64,000 nt of DNA from Shinella pollutisoli (GTDB lineage Bacteria > Pseudomonadota > Alphaproteobacteria > Rhizobiales > Rhizobiaceae): NCBI RefSeq assembly GCF_024609765.1, contig NZ_JANFDG010000031.1, forward strand, positions 1-64,000. The letters run 5' to 3'. Under the pieces are notes generated by a model. That model did no database searches, had not been told where the DNA came from, and was given only the letters and a program-made list of their open reading frames with translations. Positions 17,172 to 25,508 of this stretch are shown piece after piece. The position numbers and the translations under genes were made by a program. Within the stretch, counting starts at the first letter, position 1; each line of letters starts with the position of its first letter.

Positions 17172-18164
17172 ATGGGACGGACGATCAGGGGCACCAGCGG
17201 CGCCGACCGCATCATACAGGGCGGCAGCATCAACAATGCCGAGCTCGTCGTCCGCGCGCTCGGCGGCAACGACACGATCGTCCTCAACCGCACCGACGAC
17301 TTCGGCGGGCGCAACGACGTCGACGCAGGCCGCGGCCACGACAAGGTCGTCAACCTGAAGGAGGACGGCAACGTCATCCGGCTCGGCGCGGGCAACGACA
17401 CCTATGCCGGCACCGGCTTCGGCTCGTTTTCCAGCGAGCGCGGCGACCTCGTCAAGGCCGGCGCCGGCAACGACAAGATCGCCGTCGTCACCTTCAAGAG
17501 CACCTATCTCGGCGAGAGCGGCAACGACCGCTTCTTCTCCGTCGGCCAGCAGAACACCTTCCACGGCGGAACGGGCCGCGATTCGATCAGCTACGTGCCG
17601 CGCGACGACGACACCGTGGTCGGCGGGACCGGCGTCGGCATCGACCTCGGCCGCGGCTTCGCCCAGACCGGCGCGAACCGCTTCGAGCGGCTGATCAGCA
17701 TCGAGAACGCCGGCGGCACCAATGCCGGCGACGAGATCCTCGGCTCTGCCAAGGCCAACGTGCTGAAGGGCCTCAAGGGCGACGACGCCATCGCCGGCGG
17801 CGGCGGCAAGGACGTGCTCGCCGGCGGCCGCGGCATGGACGCGCTGCAGGGCGACGGCGGTGCCGACCGCTTCGACTTCAACTCCACAGCCGAATCGGCC
17901 GTCGGCGCCCGGCGCGACGTCATCCTCGACTTCGACCGCGGCGAGCGCGACCGCATCGACCTTCGCGACATCGACGCCAATGCCGGCCGCGGCGGCAACC
18001 AGGCCTTCTCCTTCGTCGGCGAACGGGATTTCTCCGGCAAGGCGGGCGAGCTGCGCTTCAACGACGGCATCGTCGCCGGCGACGTCAACGGCGACGGCCG
18101 CGCCGATTTCGAGATCGGGGTGCGCGGCATCGACAGCCTGCTGAAGGGCGACTTCCTGCTCTGA
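17172..18164 (+). CDS. RTX-like calcium-binding repeat protein
   Basis: A 330-residue protein with repeated GGxDx and GxGNDx turns: GADRIIQGG, GGNDTIVLNR, LGAGNDTYAG, KAGAGNDKIAV, GGTGRDSISY and GDDAIAGGGGKDVLAGGRGMDALQ-type nonapeptides near residues 200-235. The C-terminus (DVILDFDRGERDRIDL... DVNGDGRADFEIGVRG) matches the RTX/peptidase M10 serralysin C-terminal type, which normally follows type I secretion. There is no N-terminal signal peptide and no type I exporter in the window. Start chosen at 17172 with AGGAG upstream. Likely a secreted beta-roll protein; no enzymatic domain is visible. Confidence 0.85.
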   Translation: MGRTIRGTSGADRIIQGGSINNAELVVRALGGNDTIVLNRTDDFGGRNDVDAGRGHDKVVNLKEDGNVIRLGAGNDTYAGTGFGSFSSERGDLVKAGAGNDKIAVVTFKSTYLGESGNDRFFSVGQQNTFHGGTGRDSISYVPRDDDTVVGGTGVGIDLGRGFAQTGANRFERLISIENAGGTNAGDEILGSAKANVLKGLKGDDAIAGGGGKDVLAGGRGMDALQGDGGADRFDFNSTAESAVGARRDVILDFDRGERDRIDLRDIDANAGRGGNQAFSFVGERDFSGKAGELRFNDGIVAGDVNGDGRADFEIGVRGIDSLLKGDFLL

Positions 18165-18206
18165 CCGGAGCATTTGTTTTCGCCGCATCGTCCGACGCCG
18201 AAGCGA

Positions 18207-18222
18207 TCCAGCCTCGGCTGGA
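18207..18222. terminator. Possible bidirectional hairpin between convergent genes
   Basis: TCCAGC-CTCG-GCTGGA is a perfect six-base stem with a four-base loop in the 63-base gap between the RTX-like gene (plus, ends 18164) and the glycosyltransferase gene (minus, ends 18228). There is no T-run on either side, so termination is inferred from position only. Confidence 0.35.
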
Positions 18223-18227
18223 CGTGC

Positions 18228-18749
18228 CTAGGCTCCGCGCATGACCTTCATGGCCCAGGCCGGCACGATCTCGGCGACGAGCCTGCGCGCGCCGCCACGC
18301 TTCGCCATCTCGGCGAGCGCCATGCCGCTCGCCACGGTGGCAGAGGCCTGGCGCTTGCTGACGAGGTATCCCCGCTCCAGCGCCGGCCGGCGGCGCAGGC
18401 GGCTGAAGAGCGGCGGGCGGTGGCTGCGCGAGCCGGAGAAGTGCGCCGGCCTCTTCTCGATCGCGACATGGTCGACGACGGCGTCCACCCAGCCGGCGAG
18501 CGGGCGCGCGCCCGGCTCCAAGAGCAGCAGCCAGTCGCCGCGCGCCGAGCGAACCACGTCCTTCATGTCCCACTCGGTGAGGAAGCGGCAGCCGGCGGCG
18601 TCCGCCACCTTCGACGAGCCGTCGCGCGAGCCGCGGTCGAGCACGATGACGTCGCGCACGATGCCCTCGACGGCGCCCGCCACCAGCGCCGACAGGGTCT
18701 GCGCGAGTTCCGCCTCGTTGTCCCGGCATTCCATGATGATCGTCAGCAT
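18228..18749 (-). CDS. Short family-2-like glycosyltransferase
   Basis: A 173-residue protein beginning MLTIIMECRDNEAELAQTLSALVAGAVEGIVRDVIVLDRGSRDGSSKVADAAGC, which is the N-terminal nucleotide-binding half of a GT-A family 2 transferase (VIVLDRGSRDGS is the first Asp motif). The following SARGDWLLLLEPGARPLAGW is in the place of the DxD-containing loop, but DxD is replaced by EPG. The protein is shorter than most family-2 enzymes and lacks the C-terminal acceptor part. It may be inactive or a specialised short form known in rhizobia. It is divergent from the radical SAM gene. Confidence 0.75.
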   Translation of the reverse strand: MLTIIMECRDNEAELAQTLSALVAGAVEGIVRDVIVLDRGSRDGSSKVADAAGCRFLTEWDMKDVVRSARGDWLLLLEPGARPLAGWVDAVVDHVAIEKRPAHFSGSRSHRPPLFSRLRRRPALERGYLVSKRQASATVASGMALAEMAKRGGARRLVAEIVPAWAMKVMRGA

Positions 18750-18900
18750 GACCCTTCAATATCGCATCGCAGCATGGATTTCCACCGGCATCCGCGGCCG
18801 GCCGGCGCGCGTTCCGCGAATTTGTTCTTGCAATGTTCTCATTTCGGCGATAGGAATATAGTCATTGAATCGGGGCCGAGCGATGCCCCCGGAGACAGCC

Positions 18901-20058
18901 ATGAACGATCTTGCCGCACTCGGGCAGGGCGCGCTCGCGCCCGGCCACACGAAGGACGTTGCCGAGGCGCTGATGGCGCGGTCGGGCCTGCGCGTCGAGG
19001 TGGACCGCCGGCGCGGCCGCGGCGCGGGCCTCAACTTTTCCGGCCGTTTCGAGCCGGTGGCGCGGGAGGCCTTCGACGACGGCTGGCAGACGCTGGAGGA
19101 GCTTCCGCCCTTCCGCACCGAGGTGCAGGTGGAGCGGCCGCGCACCATCATCACCCGCAACGAATCCCCCGACATCCCCTTCGACCGCTCGATCAATCCC
19201 TATCGCGGCTGCGAGCACGGCTGCATCTACTGCTTCGCCCGGCCGACGCATGCCTTCATGGGCCTTTCGGCGGGGATCGACTTCGAGGCGCGGCTCTTCG
19301 CCAAGCCGGACGCACCGAAGCTCCTGGAACGGGAACTGTCGAAGCCCGGCTACAAGCCGCGGGTGATCGCCATCGGCACCAACACCGACCCCTACCAGCC
19401 GGTGGAGAAGGAATGGCGGATCATGCGCCAGATCCTCGAGGTGCTGGACGCGGCGAACCACCCGGTCTCGATCGTCACCAAGTCGGCGCTGATCCTGCGC
19501 GACATCGACATCCTCGCCCGCATGGCCGCGCGCGGGCTCGCCTGGACCGGCATCTCGGTAACGACGCTCGACCGCAAGCTCGCCCGCTCGATGGAGCCGC
19601 GCGCGGCGACGCCGCCGCGGCGGCTGGAGGCGATCCGCGCGCTGTCGGAGGCCGGCATTCCCGCGGCGATCATGATGGCGCCGGTCATCCCCGGCCTCAA
19701 CGACCACGAGATCGAGCGGGTGCTCGATTCGGGCAAGGCCGCCGGTGCTGCCGAGGCGAGCTACGTGCTGCTCCGCCTGCCGCTGGAGGTGAGCCCCCTC
19801 TTCCGCGACTGGCTGCTGCGCAACTATCCCGACCGCTATCGCCACGTCATGTCGCTGGTGCGCTCGATGCGCGGCGGCAAGGACTACGACGCGGAATTCG
19901 GCAAGCGCATGAAGGGCGCCGGTCCCTATGCCTGGCAGATCGCCCGGCGCTTCGAGATGGCCGCCAAGCGGCTGGAGCTGACGCGCACGCGCCGCAACCT
20001 CGCCGTCGACCAGTTCGTGCCGCCCGCCGGCGGCGGCGTGCAGCTCTCGCTGCTGTGA
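18901..20058 (+). CDS. PA0069-type radical SAM protein
   Basis: A 385-residue radical SAM enzyme. [22 protein letters not shown] (near residues 98-119) carries the CxxxCxxC cluster ligands. [21 protein letters not shown] and [14 protein letters not shown] follow, as in the SplB-like/PA0069 group, and the end is [15 protein letters not shown]. These proteins resemble spore photoproduct lyase but have no known substrate. I used the ATG at 18901 with GGAG six bases upstream; an earlier in-frame ATG (18883) and TTG (18865) are possible. It is divergent from the short glycosyltransferase gene and precedes rnhB. Confidence 0.88.
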   Translation: MNDLAALGQGALAPGHTKDVAEALMARSGLRVEVDRRRGRGAGLNFSGRFEPVAREAFDDGWQTLEELPPFRTEVQVERPRTIITRNESPDIPFDRSINPYRGCEHGCIYCFARPTHAFMGLSAGIDFEARLFAKPDAPKLLERELSKPGYKPRVIAIGTNTDPYQPVEKEWRIMRQILEVLDAANHPVSIVTKSALILRDIDILARMAARGLAWTGISVTTLDRKLARSMEPRAATPPRRLEAIRALSEAGIPAAIMMAPVIPGLNDHEIERVLDSGKAAGAAEASYVLLRLPLEVSPLFRDWLLRNYPDRYRHVMSLVRSMRGGKDYDAEFGKRMKGAGPYAWQIARRFEMAAKRLELTRTRRNLAVDQFVPPAGGGVQLSLL

Positions 20059-20194
20059 GCTCCGGCCGGGCTTCCCGCCCGGTCCTTCTCCTCTTCCGGC
20101 CGCGCCTTCCCCGGGCGCCCGGATGTCCTCCGGCCGCCGCCTCCTGCCGGGGGACTTGCAGGGAATCGGAGGGATGTGCGAGGGTCTCCGCATC

Positions 20195-20845
20195 ATGACC
20201 CGCCACACTGCCTCCGATTCCCCCCTTCTCTTCGACCTGCCCGAGGGGCCGGACTTCCTGATGGAGACGGCCGCGCGCAGGGCGGGCCTCTGGCCGGTCG
20301 CCGGCACCGACGAGGCCGGGCGCGGGCCGCTCGCCGGCCCCGTGGTCGCCGCCGCCGTGATCCTCGATCCGGCGGCGATCCCCGACGGCCTCAACGATTC
20401 CAAGCAGCTTTCGGCCGCCCAGCGCGAGGGGCTGTTTGCCGCCATCCTTTCGACCGCCCATGTCTCGGTCGCCTCCAGCTCGGCGCGCCGCATCGACGGG
20501 ACCGACATCCGCAAGGCGAGCCTCGACGCGATGCGCCGCGCCGTCGCGGGTCTCTCGCTCGCCCCGCGCCTCGTGCTCGCCGACGGGCGCGACGTGCCGC
20601 CGGGCTTTGCCTGCGAGGGCCGCGCCGTCATCAGGGGCGACGCCCGCTCGCTCTCCATCGCCGCCGCCTCGATCGTCGCCAAGGTGACGCGCGACCGCAT
20701 GATGGCGCGCGCCGACCACACCTTCCCCGGCTACGGCTTCGCCGCGCATGCCGGCTACGCCACCGTCGTCCACCGCCGGGCGATCGAGACCATCGGCCCC
20801 TGCCGCCTCCACCGCATGACCTTCCGGCCGCTCAAGGCAGAGTAA
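20195..20845 (+). CDS. rnhB: Ribonuclease HII
   Basis: RNase HII removes ribonucleotides and RNA primers from RNA-DNA hybrids. The 216-residue protein has the catalytic signature [19 protein letters not shown] near residues 35-53 (DE pair), [12 protein letters not shown], and the later Asp/Glu region [11 protein letters not shown] and [17 protein letters not shown]. Length is normal. The ATG at 20195 ([18 protein letters not shown]) was chosen; the frame is open to 20123 but with no family similarity. A repeat-filled, gene-free gap follows. Confidence 0.95.
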   Translation: MTRHTASDSPLLFDLPEGPDFLMETAARRAGLWPVAGTDEAGRGPLAGPVVAAAVILDPAAIPDGLNDSKQLSAAQREGLFAAILSTAHVSVASSSARRIDGTDIRKASLDAMRRAVAGLSLAPRLVLADGRDVPPGFACEGRAVIRGDARSLSIAAASIVAKVTRDRMMARADHTFPGYGFAAHAGYATVVHRRAIETIGPCRLHRMTFRPLKAE

Positions 20846-20872
20846 GGAGCAACGGCTTTCGTCACGATACCC

Positions 20873-21066
20873 CTTCCGGCCTGCCGGCCATCTCCCCTCA
20901 AAGGGCAGGGCTATTGCATATGGAGGAATGCCGAGGGTGCCTCCTGCCCCTTCTCCCCGCCGGGGAAGGTCGCGGCAGCGGGATGAGGGGGCCCGCAGGC
21001 AGCATGCGGCAAGCTTGCCCCCTCATCCGGCCCTTCGGGCCACCTTCTCCCCGCCGGGGAGAAGAG
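20873..21066. repeat. Cluster of palindromic repeats in a 300-base gap
   Basis: The 307-base gap between rnhB and atpF (20846-21152) contains no gene. It holds a fragment of the second repeat family (20873-20912, CCTTCCGGCCTGCCGGCC), and two facing copies of the CTCATCC type: 20945-20991 (reverse, ending GGCAGCGGGATGAGGGG) and 21017-21066 (forward, CCTCATCCGGCCCTTCGGGCC). The atpF terminator lies to their right. Confidence 0.75.
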
Positions 21067-21102
21067 AAGCGGCGGCGCATCCATGCCATAAGCACAAACG
21101 CG

Positions 21103-21126
21103 AAAAAGGCCGGATCGCTCCGGCCT
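21103..21126 (-). terminator. Rho-independent terminator of the F0 ATPase operon
   Basis: On the minus strand, AGGCCGGA-GCGA-TCCGGCCT forms a perfect eight-base stem, followed directly by TTTT (A-run at 21103-21107 on the plus strand). It begins 27 bases after the atpF stop codon (21153). Stem, loop and T-run are all as expected for a strong intrinsic terminator. Confidence 0.9.
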
Positions 21127-21152
21127 CTCGTCATTCATTCAGAAAGGAAGCC

Positions 21153-21638
21153 TCAGTTGAGGCGGGTCTTCACCTGGCCGATGGCGTCGGCGAAGAGCGC
21201 CTTGCCGGTGGCGGCATCCGTCTTGGCGGCGATCACCTTCTCGGCGGCGGCGACGGCGAGGTCGACGGCGGCGGCGCGCACGGCGTTGATCGCGTCGGCC
21301 TCGGCCTGGCGGATCTTCTGCTCGGAGAGCGCGTTGCGGCGGGCGACGTATTCCTCGGTCTTCTGCCGGGCCTCGGCGGCAAGCGCGCTCGCCTCGCGCT
21401 CGGCGGCGGCGACGATGCCGGCGGCTTCCGCCTCGGCGTCCTTGCGCTTGCGCTGGTATTCGGCGAGCAGGTGCTGGGCCTCCTCGCGCAGGCGCTTGGC
21501 CTCGGCGAGCTCGTTGGAGATCTTCGCGGCGCGGGCGTCGAGGCTCTTCGCCATCATGCCCGGCACCTTGAGGTAGACGACCAGGGCCAGGAACAGCAGG
21601 AGGCCGACGAAGGCGAAGAAAGTGGCGTCGAATTGCAT
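21153..21638 (-). CDS. atpF: F0F1 ATP synthase subunit b
   Basis: A 161-residue b subunit of the stator stalk. One N-terminal membrane helix (MQFDATFFAFVGLLLFLALVVYLKVPG) is followed by a long charged helix (LDARAAKISNELAEAKRLREEAQHLL and beyond) that dimerises with b'. It is the last gene of the F0 operon, ten bases after atpF', and is followed by a strong terminator. F1 genes are not in the window, as is usual in rhizobia. Confidence 0.95.
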   Translation of the reverse strand: MQFDATFFAFVGLLLFLALVVYLKVPGMMAKSLDARAAKISNELAEAKRLREEAQHLLAEYQRKRKDAEAEAAGIVAAAEREASALAAEARQKTEEYVARRNALSEQKIRQAEADAINAVRAAAVDLAVAAAEKVIAAKTDAATGKALFADAIGQVKTRLN

Positions 21639-21648
21639 GGGTGCCTCC

Positions 21649-22281
21649 TTATTTGCCGGCGGCCGACTTCACGGCGGCGGAAATCTCGGCTTCGCTCGCC
21701 TTGGCGCCGATCAGCTGCTCGACGACGGCGGCGGCCGTCTCCTCGGCGATCGAGCCGACGTCGGCAAGCGCCTTGGCCTTGATCTCGGCGATGCGGGTCT
21801 CGGCACCGGCGATCTTTTCCTGAAGGGCCGCCTCGGTGCGGGCGCGCTCGGCGTCGGCCTTGGCCTTGGCCTCGTCGCGGGCTGCGCTGGCGATGGCGTT
21901 GCCCTTGGCGCGGGCGGCGGCGAGGTCCTGCTCATAGGCGGCGATCGCCGCATCCGCCTCCGCCTTCAGGCGGGCGGCCTCGTCGAGGTCCTGGGCGATG
22001 CGGTCGTGGCGCGTCTCGAGGATGCCGCCGATGCGCGGAACGATGACCTTCGACATGAGAAGGTAGAAGAGACCGAAGGTGATCGCCAGCCACAGGAGCT
22101 GGGACGCGAACGTGGTCTGGTCGAACGGCGGGAAGACGCCGGTGGCGTGCTCGTCGCCGTGTGCGACACCCGTCTCGGTGTGCACCTCGCCGGCCGGCTG
22201 GGCCTCATGCGTCACGGCAGGAGTCTCGGCCTGGGCGATTTCGAAAGGGGTGGACTCGGCCGACGCCGGGGTCACAAACAT
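21649..22281 (-). CDS. atpG: F0F1 ATP synthase subunit b'
   Basis: The second, diverged b-type subunit (b') typical of phototrophs and alphaproteobacteria, 210 residues. It has an N-terminal extension rich in Ala/Glu/His (about 55 residues), then [27 protein letters not shown] (membrane helix near 57-83), then a long coiled-coil ([35 protein letters not shown]). The ATG at 22281 has an almost perfect GGAGGTGA ribosome site; an 18-residue upstream extension is not supported. It forms the peripheral stalk with subunit b. Some annotations call it atpF2. Confidence 0.94.
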   Translation of the reverse strand: MFVTPASAESTPFEIAQAETPAVTHEAQPAGEVHTETGVAHGDEHATGVFPPFDQTTFASQLLWLAITFGLFYLLMSKVIVPRIGGILETRHDRIAQDLDEAARLKAEADAAIAAYEQDLAAARAKGNAIASAARDEAKAKADAERARTEAALQEKIAGAETRIAEIKAKALADVGSIAEETAAAVVEQLIGAKASEAEISAAVKSAAGK

Positions 22282-22369
22282 GCTCACCTCCAGGGGGGCA
22301 CTCTCAAAGGGTGTCCTTGCAGATATGCGGACCACGGCCCGGAGGGCCGTGGTCCCGCCTCAGGCCGTA

Positions 22370-22597
22370 TCAGACGGCGAAGAGGAGGAGGAGCGCGATG
22401 AGCAGCGAGAAGATGCCCAGAGCTTCCGTAACGGCGAAGCCGAAGACGAGGCGGCCGAACTGGCTGTCGGCAGCGGACGGGTTGCGCAGGGCGCCGGCAA
22501 GGTAGTTGCCGAAGATGTTGCCGAGGCCGAGAGCCGTGCCGGCGAGACCGAACGTGGCAAGACCCGCGCCGATGAACTTTGCTGCTTCCGCTTCCAT
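22370..22597 (-). CDS. atpE: F0F1 ATP synthase subunit c
   Basis: A 75-residue proteolipid of two membrane helices joined by the polar loop [16 protein letters not shown]. The proton-binding carboxylate is Glu58 in [12 protein letters not shown]. No Na+-type ligand set is evident, so it is a proton-driven ring. The gene lies between atpB and atpF' in the usual F0 order and has a purine-rich leader. Confidence 0.97.
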   Translation of the reverse strand: MEAEAAKFIGAGLATFGLAGTALGLGNIFGNYLAGALRNPSAADSQFGRLVFGFAVTEALGIFSLLIALLLLFAV

Positions 22598-22663
22598 GTT
22601 GAACTCCTTGAATGGGTTGTTGCGGCTTATGAGCGACGCCGGGAGGCGTCGACGACTTTCTTC

Positions 22664-23416
22664 CTAGTGACCACCCGGATGCACGGCATCGTTGAGGTAC
22701 ATGCATGTCAGGACCGCGAAGACGTAGGCCTGCAGGAACGACACGAGGAATTCGAGACCGACCACGGCGACGGTCATGAGCAGGGGCAGGACCGCCCCCA
22801 CCACGCCGACGGCGCCGAGCGCGCCGAGCGAGGCGACGAAGCCGGCGAAGATCTTGAGGGTGATGTGACCCGCCAGCATGTTGGCGAAAAGACGGATCGA
22901 CAGGCTGATCGGGCGCGAGAGGAACGAAATGACCTCGATCGAGACGACCAGCGGCAGGAGCACGCCGGGAACGCCCGCAGGCACGAAAAGCTTCAGGAAG
23001 CCGAAACCGTGCTTGTAGAAACCGTAGAAGATCACCGTGCCGATCACGAGCATCGCCAGCGCGAAGGTAACGATGATCTGGCTGGTGACGGTGAAGAAAT
23101 AGGGCACCATGCCGATGAGGTTCGCCGTCAGCACGAACATGAACAGCGAGAAGACGAAGGGGAAGAACTTCATCCCTTGGCTGCCCGCCCCTTCCCGGAG
23201 CATCGAGGCGATGAACTCGTAGGACATCTCCGAGACGGACTGCATGCGGCTCGGCACGAGGCCGCGCTGCGAGGTGGTGAAGTAGAGGAAGCCCGCCGCG
23301 GCGGCGACGGTCGCGACCATGAACAGCGAGGCATTGGTGAACGAGAAGTCGATGCCGCCGATCTCGATCGGAACAATCTTGTTGACCAGGAACTGATGGG
23401 TCGGATCGTTTGCCAC
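22664..23416 (-). CDS. atpB: F0F1 ATP synthase subunit a
   Basis: A 250-residue membrane subunit forming the proton half-channels. The essential Arg is in [23 protein letters not shown] near residues 170-190, and the C-terminal [24 protein letters not shown] is characteristic. I chose the GTG at 23416 (translated [11 protein letters not shown]) because GAGAG stands upstream and rhizobial homologs start at this point as I recall; the open frame to 23455 adds residues without family similarity. It follows atpI by 62 bases. Confidence 0.95.
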   Translation of the reverse strand: MANDPTHQFLVNKIVPIEIGGIDFSFTNASLFMVATVAAAAGFLYFTTSQRGLVPSRMQSVSEMSYEFIASMLREGAGSQGMKFFPFVFSLFMFVLTANLIGMVPYFFTVTSQIIVTFALAMLVIGTVIFYGFYKHGFGFLKLFVPAGVPGVLLPLVVSIEVISFLSRPISLSIRLFANMLAGHITLKIFAGFVASLGALGAVGVVGAVLPLLMTVAVVGLEFLVSFLQAYVFAVLTCMYLNDAVHPGGH

Positions 23417-23478
23417 CGCTTGTCTCTCTCGCTTGCCCGCCGGAGCGGAAGTCACCCAATGTTCGAACCGCGCGCGCC

Positions 23479-23859
23479 TTACGCGCCGTCCGTCTTTCCG
23501 GTTCCGTCACGCCCGCCGGGATCCCGGCCTGCCAGCCTGTCCACCGGATGGGGCGAGGCCACTAGGCCCGCCGCGCGCATGACGTTCAGCACGCCGGCAC
23601 AGAAACCCAGCAGGAGAAGGATGATCATCCCCCACGGCCCTGTACCCGCAAAATGGTCCAGAAGATAGCCCAGAAGCGCACCGACGATGACGGCGGCGAC
23701 GAATTCGCTGGAGAGCTTCATGGCGACCGCATAGCCCTTGCGGCTTTCGGATGCCCGCTCCTCGGCGGCCGTCCCGGCCTCTTCCTTGCCGCGCCTTTCC
23801 GCGAGTTCCGCGTCCAGTCGCTTCAGCCGGTCTTCCAGACTTCCCTTCCGATCGGTCAT
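23479..23859 (-). CDS. atpI: ATP synthase assembly protein I
   Basis: A 126-residue AtpI-type protein, thought to help c-ring assembly or Mg2+ supply. It has a charged N-terminus ([29 protein letters not shown]), two membrane helices (residues about 52-72 and 80-100; [31 protein letters not shown]), and a polar C-terminus. It opens the F0 operon. The ATG at 23859 was chosen over an upstream extension. The 265-base gap in front contains no gene and probably holds the operon promoter. Confidence 0.9.
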   Translation of the reverse strand: MTDRKGSLEDRLKRLDAELAERRGKEEAGTAAEERASESRKGYAVAMKLSSEFVAAVIVGALLGYLLDHFAGTGPWGMIILLLLGFCAGVLNVMRAAGLVASPHPVDRLAGRDPGGRDGTGKTDGA

Positions 23860-24019
23860 GGCGTTCCCTTTCGTCCTCTCCGCCGGGCGTTTCGCCCCAT
23901 TGCGGACATAATAACGGCTAGGGTTCAAGCCATATCCAGCCCTTTTGAAGTCGGGCGCAACATAGTTTTAGGGATCGGCATAGTCAAGGCGTGGCGGAGC
24001 TTTGCGCCACAGCAAAAAT

Positions 24020-24039
24020 ATCCATTTAAATCAATGGAT
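24020..24039. promoter_or_regulatory. Inverted repeat ATCCATT-N6-AATGGAT upstream of the F0 operon
   Basis: Perfect seven-base arms around a TTAAAT-type spacer lie 160 bases upstream of atpI (minus strand) in an unusually AT-rich part of the 23860-24124 gap. The gap also includes TAGTTTTAGGGATCGGCATAG, which may contain promoter elements. No gene is seen in the gap. Candidate regulator site only. Confidence 0.3.
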
Positions 24040-24124
24040 TACCCGAAATCACGGAAGATTGTCCCCCGCCGGACGGGAATCGCCCGGCCCGCTGCGGCCG
24101 GACTCGCCGCAAGGCCCGCGCCCC

Positions 24125-25396
24125 TCAGCTCCAGCCGCCGCCATAGGTGCGGTAGAAGATGTGCCGGCCGATCTTGGCCATCCGCTTCATCGTGCGTCCC
24201 CACGGCGGACGGACGTAGGTGGCGTGGTAATGCGTGGCGGAGCCCACCTCCTCGAGCCAGATCTTGCCGGCCGTGACGGCCATGGCGATCTCCTTCGCCG
24301 TCTTCCAGTGCCAGGGCCCGAGAATCAGGTCGGGGATGCGGTCGCAGGCGAACGAGAACTGGCATCGGTTGCGCCAGTCGCGGTTCTGGTAGACGACGCC
24401 GCAGATCGTCTTCGGATAGGCGGGATTGCGCACGCGGTTGAGGATGACCTGCGCGACGGCGGCCTGGCCCTTCAGCTCCTCGCCGCGCGCCTCGAAGTAG
24501 ATGCCCTCGGCGAGGCACTTCTGCTCCTTCTCCGAGAAGACGCCGGCCGGCAGCGGGGTCGCCGCCCAGGCGTGGTCGTCCGGCGCGATGTCGGGGATGA
24601 AGCGGCCCGCCTCCCGTTCCGGCTTCAGGATCGAATCGAACGGGGATTCGCGCGCATAGTCCGGCTCGACGCGGGCATAGGCGGTCGCCAGCACGTCGGC
24701 CCTGTCGTTGGTGACGAGGTTCGCCAGCATCGCCGGCACGCCGGCATCCTTCGCGACCGGCTTCTTGCGGTAGAAGGCGGTGGCGATCTCGATCTCCCGC
24801 CCCTTGATCTTCGGCCGCACGAAGGTCATGCGCTCGCCTTTTTCCAGGGAGGGCGAGAGGAGGAAGCTGGTGCGCTCCAGGATCGAGCCGGCGGTGAAGT
24901 CCTTGGGCGGCGTCACCGGCATCACGGCGACGACGCGGCCCTTCTTGTCGCGTCGGTTGATGCGCTCCTCGTCGGGAATGCCGCCCTCGCCCTTCGCCTC
25001 GGCACGCAGCGCCGCCGTCACGCCGCCCGGCAGCTCCACGCCCGCGCCGCCGGCGACGGCGCCGGTGGTGATCGCGTCGGCGAAGGCGATCTCGACCTCG
25101 TGGATCGAGCCCGCCGGCGAGCGCGTCAGCACCATCTGCTGATTGCCGCCCTTGCGGTTGAGGCCGGCGAGGAAGGTGGCGAGGTCGGTATGGGCGGCCT
25201 GGCTGGGAAAGAGCGCCAGCAGGCCGAGCGCTGCGGCGAGCGGCGTCTTCCAGGTGCGCCAGAGAAGGGAAAGGCGGCCGCTGCCGACATGACGAACGCT
25301 ACGCTTACGCAACTCTTCACTCCGCACCCGACGCTCGCGCGAAGACCCTGCCGCCGGCGCACTCCGCCGGCGTCCGTCCCGCCCGAAAAATTCCAC
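24125..25396 (-). CDS. SleB-type cell-wall hydrolase
   Basis: A protein of up to 423 residues whose C-terminal part is a Hydrolase_2/SleB domain. The signature EQKCLAEGIYFEARGEELKGQAAVAQVILNRV (around residues 295-326) holds the catalytic Glu, and the end is GSATHYHATYVRPPWGRTMKRM...FYRTYGGGWS. A hydrophobic segment near residues 50-68 (TPLAAALGLLALFPSQAA) acts as signal or anchor, so it works in the periplasm on peptidoglycan. The start is uncertain: GTG at 25396 gives a long Arg-rich N-terminus; later TTG/GTG codons are possible. It lies downstream of kup with a perfect palindrome in between. Confidence 0.85.
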   Translation of the reverse strand: MEFFGRDGRRRSAPAAGSSRERRVRSEELRKRSVRHVGSGRLSLLWRTWKTPLAAALGLLALFPSQAAHTDLATFLAGLNRKGGNQQMVLTRSPAGSIHEVEIAFADAITTGAVAGGAGVELPGGVTAALRAEAKGEGGIPDEERINRRDKKGRVVAVMPVTPPKDFTAGSILERTSFLLSPSLEKGERMTFVRPKIKGREIEIATAFYRKKPVAKDAGVPAMLANLVTNDRADVLATAYARVEPDYARESPFDSILKPEREAGRFIPDIAPDDHAWAATPLPAGVFSEKEQKCLAEGIYFEARGEELKGQAAVAQVILNRVRNPAYPKTICGVVYQNRDWRNRCQFSFACDRIPDLILGPWHWKTAKEIAMAVTAGKIWLEEVGSATHYHATYVRPPWGRTMKRMAKIGRHIFYRTYGGGWS

Positions 25397-25457
25397 TAGC
25401 CGGAACCCGCCCGCGCATCCGCCTGCGGGCGACCCTGTTCTGGTTTCGCAAATTGAA

Positions 25458-25484
25458 GCATTAACCTTGATGCTTGGTTAATGC
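25458..25484. promoter_or_regulatory. Perfect inverted repeat GCATTAACC-N9-GGTTAATGC
   Basis: Nine-base arms match exactly, in the 112-base gap between kup (ends 25509) and the cell-wall hydrolase (starts at or below 25396), both minus. It is AT-rich against a GC-rich background. The spacer repeats part of the arm (TTGATGCTT). It could be an operator for the hydrolase gene or, as a hairpin followed by TTCAATTT on the minus strand, a weak kup terminator. It shares the TTAACC/GGTTAA pairing with 10101-10127. Confidence 0.45.
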
Positions 25485-25508
25485 GCGGCTCCCTCTTGCC
25501 GGCAAACG

